From contig JAWKQM010000015.1 in NCBI GenBank assembly GCA_041390145.1, positions 6,398 through 70,397 of the forward strand: 64,000 nt of DNA. Direction: 5' to 3'. This DNA is from Gemmatimonadales bacterium (GTDB lineage Bacteria; Gemmatimonadota; Gemmatimonadetes; Gemmatimonadales; GWC2-71-9). Below, piece after piece: positions 9,399 to 18,988 of the stretch (within the stretch, counting starts at the first letter, position 1; each line of letters begins with the position of its first letter). The position numbers were made by a program, and so were the translations under genes. Under the pieces are notes generated by a model, which was not told where the DNA came from, did not search any database, and saw only the letters and a program-made list of their open reading frames with translations.

Positions 9399-10174
9399 TC
9401 CCTCGGATCACGCCGATCCTCGTGGTGGCGACCGTCGCTCTGGGGGGCTGTGCCCTCCGGAGCGACGTGCGCCGGCTCGAGGAGCAGTTGACCACCATGC
9501 AGGACGAAAACGCCCATCGGGACTCGATGCTGGCGGCGCAGCTCACGCAGGTGCTCGCGATCCAGCAACAGGCCGGTGACTCCCTCGCCGCGGTAGAGGC
9601 CAATCTCCGTGCCTTTCGCGGGGAGACGCTCGGGCAGCTCTACGATGTCCAGAAACAGTTGCTGCAGGTGCAGGAACTGGCCGGTCAGAGCAGCCGGCGC
9701 CTCAACGAGCTCCGGGGCGACCTGGATGCGCGCGGGCAGCAGCTGAGCGGGGCAACCCCCGCGGCCGGCGGCGCGAGCGGGGCGGGGGGAGCGAGCAACG
9801 CCTCCGCGGTGCAGATGTACGAGGCGTCGCTCCAGCAGTTGCGCCGCGGCAGCACCGGGACGGCCCGCGCCGGCTTCCGGCAGTTCCTCGAGCAGTATCC
9901 GACCGCGCCCGAGGCGGCGGATGCGGTGTACTTCATCGGTGAGAGTTTCAGCACGGAGGCTCCCGACTCTGCGGCGACCTACTATACGGAGGTTGCCGAC
10001 AAGTATCCGTCGTCGCCGCGCGCCGCGAGCGCGCTCTACCGGCTGGGGTCGATGGCGGAGTCCGCCAAGGATACGACGGCAGCCCGCGGGTACTACCAGC
10101 GGTTGATTGCAAAGTATCCGACGTCGAACGAGGCGGCGCTCGCCCGCGACCGCCTGAAGGCGCTCGGGCAGTAG
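9395..10174 (+). CDS. cpoB: Tol-Pal coordinating protein CpoB (YbgF)
   Basis: The protein of 259 residues starts at GTG. A lipobox-like VALGGC (Cys near residue 19) suggests a lipoprotein; enterobacterial CpoB is usually soluble. An N-terminal coiled coil (RRLEEQLTTMQDENAHRD..) and a Gly/Ala/Ser linker lead to the conserved YbgF TPR domain (YEASLQQLRRGSTGTARAGFRQFLEQYPTAPEAADAVYFIGESF, then two further TPRs ending ALARDRLKALGQ). CpoB coordinates Tol with peptidoglycan synthesis. It closes the tol cluster and precedes the TatC-LptD frame by 19 bases. Confidence 0.9.
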   Translation: MIPRITPILVVATVALGGCALRSDVRRLEEQLTTMQDENAHRDSMLAAQLTQVLAIQQQAGDSLAAVEANLRAFRGETLGQLYDVQKQLLQVQELAGQSSRRLNELRGDLDARGQQLSGATPAAGGASGAGGASNASAVQMYEASLQQLRRGSTGTARAGFRQFLEQYPTAPEAADAVYFIGESFSTEAPDSAATYYTEVADKYPSSPRAASALYRLGSMAESAKDTTAARGYYQRLIAKYPTSNEAALARDRLKALGQ

Positions 10175-10193
10175 CCCGGCGCCGCCCGCCCCG

Positions 10194-13100
10194 ATGGCCG
10201 TCCCCCGTGGCGAGATGCCGTTCCTCGATCACCTCGAGGAACTCCGGTCGCGTCTCATCAAGGCACTGGTCGCGGTCATCGTGGCGTTCGGGGCAGGGCT
10301 GTGGATTGTCCAGCGCTTCCAGTTTGTCTCCCTGCTCAAGGCGCCGATCGCGCCCTACCTGACCGGCGGACGGCTCACCGTGCTGAGCCCGACCGAACCG
10401 GTCATGATCGTCCTCAAGCTTTCGCTCCTCATCGGGCTTGTCCTCGCCTCGCCGTTCCTGCTCTATCAAATCTGGGCCTTCCTGAGCCCCGCGCTCTACG
10501 AACGGGAGCGCCGCGCCTTCATCCCGGCTCTCCTCGTCGGGACGCTGCTCTTCATCACCGGGGCCACCCTCGGATACGTCTTCGTGGTGCCCCAGGCCCT
10601 GCGCGTCCTCTTCAGCTTCCAGACCGAGGCGCTCCAGCCGATGATCACGTACGACGCGTACTTCAGCTTCGTACTGCAGATCCTCATCGGGCTGGGCCTG
10701 TCGTTTGAGATCCCGCTGGTCATCACGATCCTCGCGGCCTTCGGCCTGATCACCCCCGCCGCCCTGAACCGGTTCCGGCGGTTCGAGATCGTGCTCGCCT
10801 TCGCCGCCGGTGCGCTCCTCTCGCCGGGCGCCGATGTCCTGTCGATGCTGATGATGACCTTCCCGATCCTCCTGCTTTATGAGGTCGGGGTGGCGGGCGC
10901 AATCGTGATGCACCGGCGCCGGCTCCGCCGCGCGGCGGCGGCCGCGGCGGCCGGGTTGATCGCGTTGGCGCTCTGGGGGGCGCCGCTGGAGGCCCAGAAC
11001 CCCACGCTGCCATCGCGGCCACCCAAGGGAATGGCGGATTCCGCGGTGCGTGCCACCCCCGGAGCCGCGCCGGGCGACTCAGCCGCCCTCGCGCGTGTGG
11101 AAGGCGGTCAGCCGGTGGACACCGCCGCCGCCCGTCGGCTCGGGCTGCCCACCGCCCCGGTCTTTCCCTTCCCGGCTCCCGACTCGACCATGCAGTTCCT
11201 CCTGCAGCGGCCGGGGTACGTGGTGACGCGGTACCGGGCCGATTCGGTCACCCTGTTCGCCGACCAGAAACGGATTCTCATGGTGGGCGACGCCCGCACC
11301 GAGCGCGAAGGGGCGACGCTGGAGGCCGGGGAGATCGATTACCAGGATGCCATGGGGATGCTCGACGCCCGCGGGTCGCCGATGCTCTTCAGCGAGGGTA
11401 ACATCCTGGTGGGCAAGGAGATCCGATACTATACCGAGTCAAAGAGGGGCGTCGTCAACGGCGCCCTCACGAGTTTTGACCAGGGCGGTGCCGAATGGTT
11501 CCTCCGGGGCAGTATTGCCCAGGACTCGAGTTCCAAGCGGATTTATGCCGCCTCCAGCGAAATCACCAGTTGCAACCTTCCCGACCCCCACTACCACTTC
11601 TCCGCCGGCGAGGTGAAGTGGATCAGCGGGACGGTCATGGTCGCGCGTCCGACCGTGCTGTACGTGCGCGACGTCCCGGTGATGTGGTTGCCGTTCGTGT
11701 TCCAGGATGGCCGGCCCGACCGCCATTCGGGGATCCTGGTGCCCCGGATCGGCTTCAACGACGTGGTGCGAACCTCCCAGAGCTACAAGCGCCAGATCAC
11801 CAACATCGGGTACTACTGGGCGGCGAGCGACTACTTCGACATGACGGTGCGATTCGACTGGCTCGACCAGCGGTACTCCACCCTCGCCGTCCTGGGGCGG
11901 TACCGGTGGCTGGATCGTTTCACCAACGGGTCGATCGGCTTCAGCCGGCAGTGGGCCAGCGAGGGCGGCCGCTCGACCGGGATCATCTGGGACCATCATC
12001 AGGTCTTTTCCCTGAACAGCTCCATCAATCTCTCGCTGAACTATGTGACGAACAGCAGCATCGTGCGCAACAACGCGATCGATCCGCTGCTGACCACGCA
12101 GCAGATCACCAGTGCCCTGAACTACACGCACCGGTACGGCTGGGGCACCCTCACGCTCGGCGGCAACCTCCGGCAGAACATCGAGAACAACAGCCTGACC
12201 AGCCAGCTGCCGGCCATCACGCTGAGCCCAAAGCCGGTGAACATCGGCGCCAACGTCACCTGGTCGCCGGGGCTGTCGTTCACGACGGAGTGGCAGCGGA
12301 AGCAGCCGCTGTCGCCGCCGACGGTGGTCACCCTGCCCAGTGGCGCCGTGGACACCCTGGCCAACACGTTCAATGCGCGGGCCACCACCTTCAGCCTCGA
12401 GACGCCGCTCCGCATCGGGAGCTTCAATTGGCGGAACAGCGTGCGTGTCACCGACCAGGAACGGGATGTTCCCTCGTTGAGCGGCGTCTGGGTGCCCGAT
12501 ACCGCCAATCCCGGCGACTCGGTGTTCGTCACCCAGACGTACAGCGGGACCTACTCGACCGGCCTCGATTGGGACACCGGCATCAACCTTCCGCTGCTCT
12601 TCCGCGGCTCCTGGAAGCTGCAGCCATCGGTCGGCGTGGCGAACGTCGCCAGTGGCCAGCCGTACCTGGTCCGGAACCAGACGACCAACGGCGAGTGGGT
12701 GGCGCAGTCGAAACGGGTCGCCTTCAACATCAGCGCCAGCCCGACCTTCTTCGGCTTTTACCCGGGATTCGCAGGCTTCCAGCGAGTGCGCCACAGCTTC
12801 ACCCCGGTCATTTCCTACTCCCTGTCGCCCGAGGCCGCGATTCCGGAGGACTTTGCGCTCGCGACCCAGACCGTGGGAACGCGCACCCTGCAGCTCACCA
12901 GTCCCCGGACGGAGCGGCTGTCGATCGGATTGAACCAGAATATCGAGGGGAAGAAACTCGCCGCCGGCGCGGACAGCACGGCCGAGGGCGCCGGCCGGAA
13001 ACAGCGGGTCCTGAGCATTACCACCAGCCCGGTCGGCTACGATTTCGAGCAGGCGAAGGAGCCGGGGCGGAACGGGTGGACGACGCAATCGCTCACCAAC

Positions 13101-13697
13101 TCCTTCCAGAGCGACCTCCTGCCCGGGTTCAACCTGGCAATCACCCACGACCTCTGGAACGGGCCTGTCGGATACGACTCCTCCTCGTTCGATTTTGCCC
13201 TCCAGCAGATCGGGCTCAGCTTTGCGGTGTCCTCGGCCACCTTCGCCCCGCTGCTTCGGCTTTTTGGCCTCGCCACGCCGAGCGCCAGGCCGGGCGCGGA
13301 ACCTGATCAGGGGGGGTATGTGGCCGATACCTATCGCCCGGTCCGGCCGGGGCCGGAGGCGATCTATGGCAACAATCTTGGCCCCACTCCCCTCGGCAGA
13401 GCGTTCCGCGCCAATGTCAGCTACACCTACCAGAAGAGCCGGGTCGGCGGCCTGACGCAGTCCAACATCGGGTTCAACACGACGTTCTCGCCGACACCGC
13501 TGTGGGGCGTCTCCTGGTCCACGCAGTACAACGTGACCGACGGGACGTTCGAATCCCAGATCATCCGGCTGGAACGCGAACTCCACGAGTGGCGGGCCGG
13601 CTTCAACTTCGTCCGAAATCCCAACGGCAACGTCACCCTGTACTTCTCGATCTCGCTGACCGACCTCCCGGAGATGAAGCTCGACTACAACCAATAG
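10194..13697 (+). CDS. Apparent fusion: Sec-independent translocase TatC joined in frame to LptD-like LPS assembly protein
   Basis: One open frame of 1167 residues holds two proteins. Residues 1-238 are TatC: MPFLDHLEELRSRL, the LSPTEPVMIVLKLSLLIGLVLASPFLLYQ region, FSFVLQILIGLGLSFEIPLV and six TM segments. Residues 239-268 (MHRRRLRR, a run of alanines, LIALALWGAPLEAQ) look exactly like a Sec signal peptide. Residues 270-1167 match LptD/OstA: a jelly-roll start (VTLFADQKRILMVGDARTE), the TSCNLPDPHYHF segment with Cys460, VRDVPVMWLPFVFQDGRPDRHSGILVPRIGF and a long barrel domain. No stop separates them. Either LptD reinitiates at the internal ATG 10908 (929 residues), or a true polyprotein is cut or kept. 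TatC alone would need a stop that is absent. Confidence 0.85.
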   Translation: MAVPRGEMPFLDHLEELRSRLIKALVAVIVAFGAGLWIVQRFQFVSLLKAPIAPYLTGGRLTVLSPTEPVMIVLKLSLLIGLVLASPFLLYQIWAFLSPALYERERRAFIPALLVGTLLFITGATLGYVFVVPQALRVLFSFQTEALQPMITYDAYFSFVLQILIGLGLSFEIPLVITILAAFGLITPAALNRFRRFEIVLAFAAGALLSPGADVLSMLMMTFPILLLYEVGVAGAIVMHRRRLRRAAAAAAAGLIALALWGAPLEAQNPTLPSRPPKGMADSAVRATPGAAPGDSAALARVEGGQPVDTAAARRLGLPTAPVFPFPAPDSTMQFLLQRPGYVVTRYRADSVTLFADQKRILMVGDARTEREGATLEAGEIDYQDAMGMLDARGSPMLFSEGNILVGKEIRYYTESKRGVVNGALTSFDQGGAEWFLRGSIAQDSSSKRIYAASSEITSCNLPDPHYHFSAGEVKWISGTVMVARPTVLYVRDVPVMWLPFVFQDGRPDRHSGILVPRIGFNDVVRTSQSYKRQITNIGYYWAASDYFDMTVRFDWLDQRYSTLAVLGRYRWLDRFTNGSIGFSRQWASEGGRSTGIIWDHHQVFSLNSSINLSLNYVTNSSIVRNNAIDPLLTTQQITSALNYTHRYGWGTLTLGGNLRQNIENNSLTSQLPAITLSPKPVNIGANVTWSPGLSFTTEWQRKQPLSPPTVVTLPSGAVDTLANTFNARATTFSLETPLRIGSFNWRNSVRVTDQERDVPSLSGVWVPDTANPGDSVFVTQTYSGTYSTGLDWDTGINLPLLFRGSWKLQPSVGVANVASGQPYLVRNQTTNGEWVAQSKRVAFNISASPTFFGFYPGFAGFQRVRHSFTPVISYSLSPEAAIPEDFALATQTVGTRTLQLTSPRTERLSIGLNQNIEGKKLAAGADSTAEGAGRKQRVLSITTSPVGYDFEQAKEPGRNGWTTQSLTNSFQSDLLPGFNLAITHDLWNGPVGYDSSSFDFALQQIGLSFAVSSATFAPLLRLFGLATPSARPGAEPDQGGYVADTYRPVRPGPEAIYGNNLGPTPLGRAFRANVSYTYQKSRVGGLTQSNIGFNTTFSPTPLWGVSWSTQYNVTDGTFESQIIRLERELHEWRAGFNFVRNPNGNVTLYFSISLTDLPEMKLDYNQ

Positions 13698-13704
13698 CGG
13701 CTCC

Positions 13705-13740
13705 GGTCGCAAACGTCCCCGTGAGCGGACAGGGGACCGA
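13705..13740 (+). terminator. Hairpin after the TatC-LptD frame
   Basis: GTCCCC at 13715-13720 can pair with GGGGAC at 13732-13737, with a possible outer CGGTC/GACCG extension. No T-run follows, so termination is uncertain. Confidence 0.35.
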
Positions 13741-13843
13741 TTGCCGCAGTCATCTAACCCGTTGTGTTGCCGTTGTTTATGGCGTTGAACCTCATGGCAT
13801 GGACCGTGCTTCTCACCGGGTGTCCCCTCTTCGAGGAATTCTG

Positions 13844-15016
13844 ATGCGTTTCGCCTGGGCCGGTGCGGCCATTCTGACACTCGCTGCCTGCGACACCTAT
13901 ACCGATCCCTACGGTCCGCCGCAGGGCGGAATTCAGCCGCCGGTGGCCCTGTACTACCAGCTCGATCCCGTCGGCACCGGCACGGCGCCCTCCGGGGTCC
14001 TGCTCAGCTGGCCGGATGACGGCGACCCCAACCTGGCCGTCTGGAACATCTACTCGCGCGGGTCGACGTCGGAGGCGTTCGGGCTCCGCGCTTCGACCAC
14101 GTCCAACACCTTCCACGACAACGGGCCGCCCGACCTCCAGTATTACGTGGCCGCCGAGGATCTCTCCGGGTTCGAGAGCGGGCCGAGCCCCACGGTCACC
14201 ATCGACGAGCGCCTCATGTTGCCGGCGCCGGCCACCCTGCTCAGCACAAGCCTCGACGGCGCCATTGCGCTGGCCTGGGCCGACAACGCCCACGCCGCCT
14301 CCCCCTCGCGCTTCTCCGACTACCGGATCTACAGCGCGGCGTACGACCTGGACGCCGGTCTCTGCGATGTGAACTGGTACCTCGAGGGCACCACGGTGGC
14401 GCCCGAATTCATCGCCGGTGCCTTGCCGAACGGTCAGCCGCGCTGCTTCGCGGTCACCGCCGTCAGCCTCGAGGGGTACGAGAGCCTCTGGTCGCCCATC
14501 CGCGCCGACACGCCGCGGCCCGACGCCCGGAATGTCGTGCTGTACGCCTCTGACATCACCCTGGCGCAGAGCGGCTTCCGGTTCTGGAAGGACCTCAACA
14601 ACGATTTCCTGGTGCAGCCCAACGAGCTGGGCCTGGTCGGTTCCGGTTCCGCGACAGACATCGATTTCGTGGTCGAACGGAACGGCGTCAGCGGGCTGCG
14701 GCTTCGGCCGGTTCGGGCCGGCACCGGCGTCGAGTTCTATGGCAACACCCCGGTCGGCGACTTGACCGACATCGACTGGGCACCGAACCAGGTGTACAGC
14801 CCGCTGCCCATCGACGCACTCGTCGGCTGGGGGTATGTCTTCGAGATGAGCGCCGGGGATGCCTTCGCTCGTTACGGAGCGCTCAGGATCAGCCATGTCG
14901 GGCAGGACTACATCATCGTCGACTGGGCCTATCAGACTGACCCGGGGAATCCCGAGCTCGTGCCCGGGGGCGGTGTGCGCACCGCCCGCCCGACCGGCGT
15001 GACGGTCAGGCAGTAG
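13844..15016 (+). CDS. Putative lipoprotein of unknown function with fibronectin-like repeats
   Basis: I do not recognise this 390-residue protein. The ATG at 13844 opens a lipoprotein signal peptide (MRFAWAGAAILTLAAC, lipidated Cys16 followed by DTYTDPYG). The body has two stretches resembling fibronectin type III strands, each pairing an ALSW/ALAW-type segment with a YYVAAEDLSGFESGPSP or CFAVTAVSLEGYESLWSP segment. A C-terminal domain follows (LAQSGFRFWKDLNNDFLVQPNELGLVGSGSATDIDFVVE..). It is likely outer-membrane anchored. It lies between the LptD frame and hutH, with a 146-base gap upstream that may contain a promoter. Confidence 0.7.
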   Translation: MRFAWAGAAILTLAACDTYTDPYGPPQGGIQPPVALYYQLDPVGTGTAPSGVLLSWPDDGDPNLAVWNIYSRGSTSEAFGLRASTTSNTFHDNGPPDLQYYVAAEDLSGFESGPSPTVTIDERLMLPAPATLLSTSLDGAIALAWADNAHAASPSRFSDYRIYSAAYDLDAGLCDVNWYLEGTTVAPEFIAGALPNGQPRCFAVTAVSLEGYESLWSPIRADTPRPDARNVVLYASDITLAQSGFRFWKDLNNDFLVQPNELGLVGSGSATDIDFVVERNGVSGLRLRPVRAGTGVEFYGNTPVGDLTDIDWAPNQVYSPLPIDALVGWGYVFEMSAGDAFARYGALRISHVGQDYIIVDWAYQTDPGNPELVPGGGVRTARPTGVTVRQ

Positions 15017-15058
15017 TCCGGCCTTGTGTCGGCAGGGGAGTTCGGGCAATTTCGACCG

Positions 15059-16591
15059 ATGCCTACCGACACCCTGACGCTCGACGGCCAGTCACTCACC
15101 ATTTCCGATGTCGTCCGCGCGGCACGCCAGTCAGCGTGCCGCGTTGGCATTGCGCCCGCCGCACTGGGGGCGCTCAAGGCCAGCCGGGGGCGCGTGGAAG
15201 CCGCCCTGGCATCGGGCCAGACGATCTACGGGATCAACACCGGCTTCGGGAAGCTCGCCAACGTGCTGATTGCGCCAGGCGACCTCGAGCGTCTGCAGGT
15301 CAACCTGATCCGCAGCCACGCCGCCGGTGTCGGCGCACCGCTGCCCGCCGAGGTGGTCAGGGGGCTGATGATTCTCCGGGCCAACGTCCTGCTCCGCCCG
15401 ACGAGCGGGGTCCGTCCCTCACTTGTCGAGGCGCTGGTCGCGCTGCTCAACGCCGGCCTCATCCCCGTGGTGCCGGAGCAGGGCAGTGTCGGCGCCAGCG
15501 GGGACCTGGCGCCCCTGAGCCACGTGGCACTCGTCCTGATGGGAGAGGGGGAGGTGCTGCAGGGGGGACAGCGGATCCCCGCGGGCGCCGCGCTGTCGGC
15601 GGCCGGCCTGACCCCGCACCGATTCGCACCGAAGGAAGGACTCGCCTTCATCAACGGCACCCAGGCGCAGACCGCGATGCTCGCCCTCCTGGTGCATGAT
15701 GCCGAGGTCCTGTGGCGGAGTGCGGTGGGCGCGGCCGCCATGAGCCTCGAGGCCTTGCGGGGCACGCCGACGCCCCTCGACGAGCGGATTCACGCGGCGC
15801 GTCCCCACGCGGGCCAGATCGAGGCGGCGCGCCTCATGCGCGCACTCCTGGCGGACAGCGTCATTCGTGATTCACATCGCGAGGATGATCCCCGCGTCCA
15901 GGACGCGTACAGCCTCCGCTGCACACCGCAGGTCCTCGGCGCCGTCTGGGACGCCATTGCCTTTGCCGCCCGCACGGCATCGATCGAGCTGAACGCCTCC
16001 ACCGACAATCCGCTGGTCTTCGAGAATGGTGACGTCCTCTCGGGCGGCAATTTCCACGGGCAGCCGGTGGCGCAGGCGCTCGATTTCCTGGCGGTGGCGC
16101 TCACCACCCTGCAGGCAATCGCGGAGCGGCGCGTCGAACGGCTCGTGAATCCCGATCTCTCCCAGGGGCTGCCCGCCTTCCTGACCGCCGATCCGGGGCT
16201 GTCCTCCGGCTACATGATGGTGCAGATCACCGCCGCCGCGCTGGTCGCGGAGTCGCGGACGCTGGCCTACCCGGCGAGCATCGGGTCCATTCCGACCGAC
16301 GCGAACCAGGAGGATTTCGTCCCGATGGGCATGGGGGCGGCGTACAAGGCGCGTCGCATCCTCGACAACGCCCTGCACGTGGTTGCCACGGAACTCCTTT
16401 GCGCCGGGCAGGGCCTCGACCTGCTGCAGCCGCTGACGCCGGGGCGCGGGGTTGGGCGGTTGCACGCGCGGCTCCGCGGGCTGACGCCAGCTGTCCCGCC
16501 GCTCGCCGAGGACCGCCCACCCGCGCCGGACCTGGCACGCCTTGCCCTGGCCCTCCGCGAGGCGGTCTTCGATCCCGCCACCATCGCGTAG
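15059..16591 (+). CDS. hutH: Histidine/aromatic amino acid ammonia-lyase (HutH-like)
   Basis: The enzyme of 510 residues deaminates an aromatic amino acid, probably histidine to urocanate. The MIO prosthetic group would form from A146-S147-G148 within GSVGASGDLAPLSH. Other family marks are YGINTGFGKL, NLIRSHAAGVG, SLRCTPQVLGAVWD and NASTDNPLVF. Typical HutH has QEDHVSMG late in the protein; here it reads QEDFVPMG, with the His replaced by Phe, so substrate choice is uncertain. No hutU, hutI or hutG gene is nearby. The ATG at 15059 starts the family-length protein. Confidence 0.85.
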   Translation: MPTDTLTLDGQSLTISDVVRAARQSACRVGIAPAALGALKASRGRVEAALASGQTIYGINTGFGKLANVLIAPGDLERLQVNLIRSHAAGVGAPLPAEVVRGLMILRANVLLRPTSGVRPSLVEALVALLNAGLIPVVPEQGSVGASGDLAPLSHVALVLMGEGEVLQGGQRIPAGAALSAAGLTPHRFAPKEGLAFINGTQAQTAMLALLVHDAEVLWRSAVGAAAMSLEALRGTPTPLDERIHAARPHAGQIEAARLMRALLADSVIRDSHREDDPRVQDAYSLRCTPQVLGAVWDAIAFAARTASIELNASTDNPLVFENGDVLSGGNFHGQPVAQALDFLAVALTTLQAIAERRVERLVNPDLSQGLPAFLTADPGLSSGYMMVQITAAALVAESRTLAYPASIGSIPTDANQEDFVPMGMGAAYKARRILDNALHVVATELLCAGQGLDLLQPLTPGRGVGRLHARLRGLTPAVPPLAEDRPPAPDLARLALALREAVFDPATIA

Positions 16592-16592
16592 C

Positions 16593-16621
16593 TTGCTCCC
16601 CCCCTGCCGCCTCCATATCTT
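16593..16621 (+). promoter_or_regulatory. Probable sigma-70-type promoter for the TPR gene
   Basis: TTGCTC at 16593-16598, 17 bases, then TATCTT at 16616-16621. It starts right after the hutH stop and gives a leader of about 60 bases before the ATG at 16688. Confidence 0.55.
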
Positions 16622-16687
16622 ACGGGGACGTGTGCCCCATAAGTCCAAGTCCTGTCGCTGTTTTCCTCCTTCTCTGGCCGAGCCCGA

Positions 16688-18988
16688 ATGAACCTCGATA
16701 AGCTCAAAGACACCGCCAGGAAGCATGAGCAGAAAGAAGACTGGCGGAAGGCCATCGAGGTCTACCAGCGAGTCCTGCAGGCGTTCGAATCCGGCGAGGA
16801 AGCGGCACCCGACCTGGCGCTGTACAACAAGGTCGGCGACTTGCACTTGAAGGTCGGTGACATTCCCGCGGCGGTGCGCTCCTACGAGCGGGCCGTGGAG
16901 CTCTACAGCGAGCAGGGCTTTTCCAACAACGCCATCGCCGTCTGCGGCAAGATCCTCCGGTACGACCCGCACCGCACCCGCACCTACATCCAGCTCGCCA
17001 GGCTGCACGCCAAGAAGAACATGGCGGGCGAGGCCAAGAAGAACCTCATCGAGTACCTCGAGCGAATGAATCGCGAGGGACTCCGGGACGACGCGTTCCG
17101 GGACGTGAAGGCCTTCGCCGACCAGTTCGCGAGCAGCGACGAAATTCGCATCATGCTGGCGGAACTGCTGCGTGTCGCGTCCCGTGGTGCGGAGGCGCGC
17201 GAACAGCTCGAGAAGCTCGCCTCCGACCTCGAGAGCCGGGGAGACCAGGCCGGGGCCCAGCGGACCCGCGACCGCATGCACGAAATGGAGTCCAGCGAAG
17301 CACCCGCGCCGCCGCCGGAGGACGCGCCACGACGCAGGGGCGACCTGGTCTTTCTCGACATCGGGCTCGACACCCCGTTCGGTTCGCCGACCGGTTTCGG
17401 GGCGCCAACCCGCGAGGTGCGGTTGGTCGAGGAGCCGGACGCGCCGCCGCCCTCGCTCGACCCGCCGACCGGGGAAGTGACAATCTCGGCGTCCGACCTG
17501 ATGCAGTCAGACATCGAGGACACCGAGGCGGCAGAGTTCGACGTGGTACCGGTGGAGGGGCTCGAGCGGGTGGAGGCGGGGGCGCTCGACGAGATGGAGA
17601 TCCTGCCGGTCGATCCCGACCTGGTGGCCGATCAGACCCACCTGGAGCCGGACGAGGCCCCGCCGCCGGTCGACGGCTTTGAGCCAGGCATGGCCGACGA
17701 CACCGGCACCGTGCCCCTGGTCGCCAATGATGTCACCGGCCTCGTGTCCGACTTGACGATTGATATCACGACCGCGTCGCAACTGGACGAGGACGCGCCC
17801 GAGCGCATCGAGGAGGAGCCACTCCTCGGGGATCTCGAGGTTTCGATCGAGACGGACCAGGAGAGCTACGCCGTCGAGGTGCCGCCCGTCTGGGACGTGG
17901 ACGATCCGGCACTTGAACTGGTCGACGAGGCCGCCGGCACGGAGGGCGCCGAGGCGACCGAGGTGGTGGAGCTGCCTCCTGAAGCGCGGGTGTCCGCGCT
18001 CGAGGACCGGGTCCTCGACGATCCCGACAATCCGGACGTGCACCGCGCACTGGGCGAGGCCCTCCTGTCGCTCGGGCAACGCGAGCGGGGGATCGAGGAG
18101 CTCGATCTGGCGTTGAGCCGCCTCGAGGAGCTCGAGGATTGGGACCGCGCCAACGATGTCGCGGAGGAACTGGCCCGGCTCGAGCCATCCGAAATCCGGT
18201 ACTTCCAGAAGCTGGTCGAGTTTGCCTATCGGGTCGGTCACCGGGGACGGGTCGTCGAGGCATACCTGGAACTGGGCGACGCCCTGGTGCGGATCGGTGC
18301 CGTCGAGAAGGCACTGGCGGTCTACGGCCGCGTCGCCGAGAGCGAACCCGACAACGCACGGGCGCGCGCCGCCATCGACTCCCTCGCCCCGCCGCCGCCG
18401 CCCACACCCCCGGTGGTGTCCGCCCCGCCCGCTCCGCCCCCGTCGGAGGAGTTCGTGGATCTCGGGGCCATGCTCCTCGATGGCGATGCCAGGGAGAAGC
18501 CGAAGGACACCCGGATGCGGGTGCAGGACGAGGAGCCGACGGGCGATGAGGAGCGAGATTTCGCCGAGATGCTGAAGCAGTTCAAGCGGGGGCTGGACGA
18601 GAACCTCGAGGACGAGGACTACCAGTCGCACTACGACCTGGGCATCGCGTTCAAGGAGATGGGGCTGCTCGACGAGGCCATCGCCGAATTCCAGAAGGCC
18701 CTCCGCTCGCCGGATGCGCGCCTGCGCACGTCGGAGGCGCTGGGCTCGTCATTCTTCGACAAGGGCCAGTTTGCCGTGGCGGAGGCCATCCTGCGCCGCG
18801 CCGTCGACGGGCTGAGCGGCCAGGACAACGAGAAGATCGGCCTCCTGTACTGGCTCGGCCGGGCGCTCGAGGCGGAAGGGCGGGGGAACGAGGCCCGACC
18901 CTACTATGAGCGGGCGCTGGCGGTGGACGTCAAGTTCATGGACCTCAATGACCGGCTGAAGGCCATCCTGAAGGGCGGGGCGTCGTGA
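16688..18988 (+). CDS. Large tetratricopeptide-repeat protein with acidic linker
   Basis: The protein has 766 residues. An N-terminal TPR block covers about residues 1-200 (KHEQKEDWRKAIEVYQRVL, YNKVGDLHLKVGDIPAAVRSYERAVELY, YIQLARLHAKKNMAGEAKKNLIEYL). A roughly 230-residue Asp/Glu/Pro-rich stretch with no signal peptide follows. Then comes a second TPR block (RVLDDPDNPDVHRALGEALLSLG..., a Pro-rich spacer, and a last block SHYDLGIAFKEMGLLDEAIAEFQKAL). It is probably a cytoplasmic scaffold. It overlaps the polyprenyl synthase start by four bases. It resembles the TPR protein at 22616 in architecture, suggesting paralogy. Confidence 0.85.
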   Translation: MNLDKLKDTARKHEQKEDWRKAIEVYQRVLQAFESGEEAAPDLALYNKVGDLHLKVGDIPAAVRSYERAVELYSEQGFSNNAIAVCGKILRYDPHRTRTYIQLARLHAKKNMAGEAKKNLIEYLERMNREGLRDDAFRDVKAFADQFASSDEIRIMLAELLRVASRGAEAREQLEKLASDLESRGDQAGAQRTRDRMHEMESSEAPAPPPEDAPRRRGDLVFLDIGLDTPFGSPTGFGAPTREVRLVEEPDAPPPSLDPPTGEVTISASDLMQSDIEDTEAAEFDVVPVEGLERVEAGALDEMEILPVDPDLVADQTHLEPDEAPPPVDGFEPGMADDTGTVPLVANDVTGLVSDLTIDITTASQLDEDAPERIEEEPLLGDLEVSIETDQESYAVEVPPVWDVDDPALELVDEAAGTEGAEATEVVELPPEARVSALEDRVLDDPDNPDVHRALGEALLSLGQRERGIEELDLALSRLEELEDWDRANDVAEELARLEPSEIRYFQKLVEFAYRVGHRGRVVEAYLELGDALVRIGAVEKALAVYGRVAESEPDNARARAAIDSLAPPPPPTPPVVSAPPAPPPSEEFVDLGAMLLDGDAREKPKDTRMRVQDEEPTGDEERDFAEMLKQFKRGLDENLEDEDYQSHYDLGIAFKEMGLLDEAIAEFQKALRSPDARLRTSEALGSSFFDKGQFAVAEAILRRAVDGLSGQDNEKIGLLYWLGRALEAEGRGNEARPYYERALAVDVKFMDLNDRLKAILKGGAS

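Noticed and set aside
11439..13880. 813-residue open frame on the minus strand opposite LptD
   Set aside because: Its translation is low complexity, typical of a high-GC shadow frame, and the plus strand has recognisable LptD motifs.
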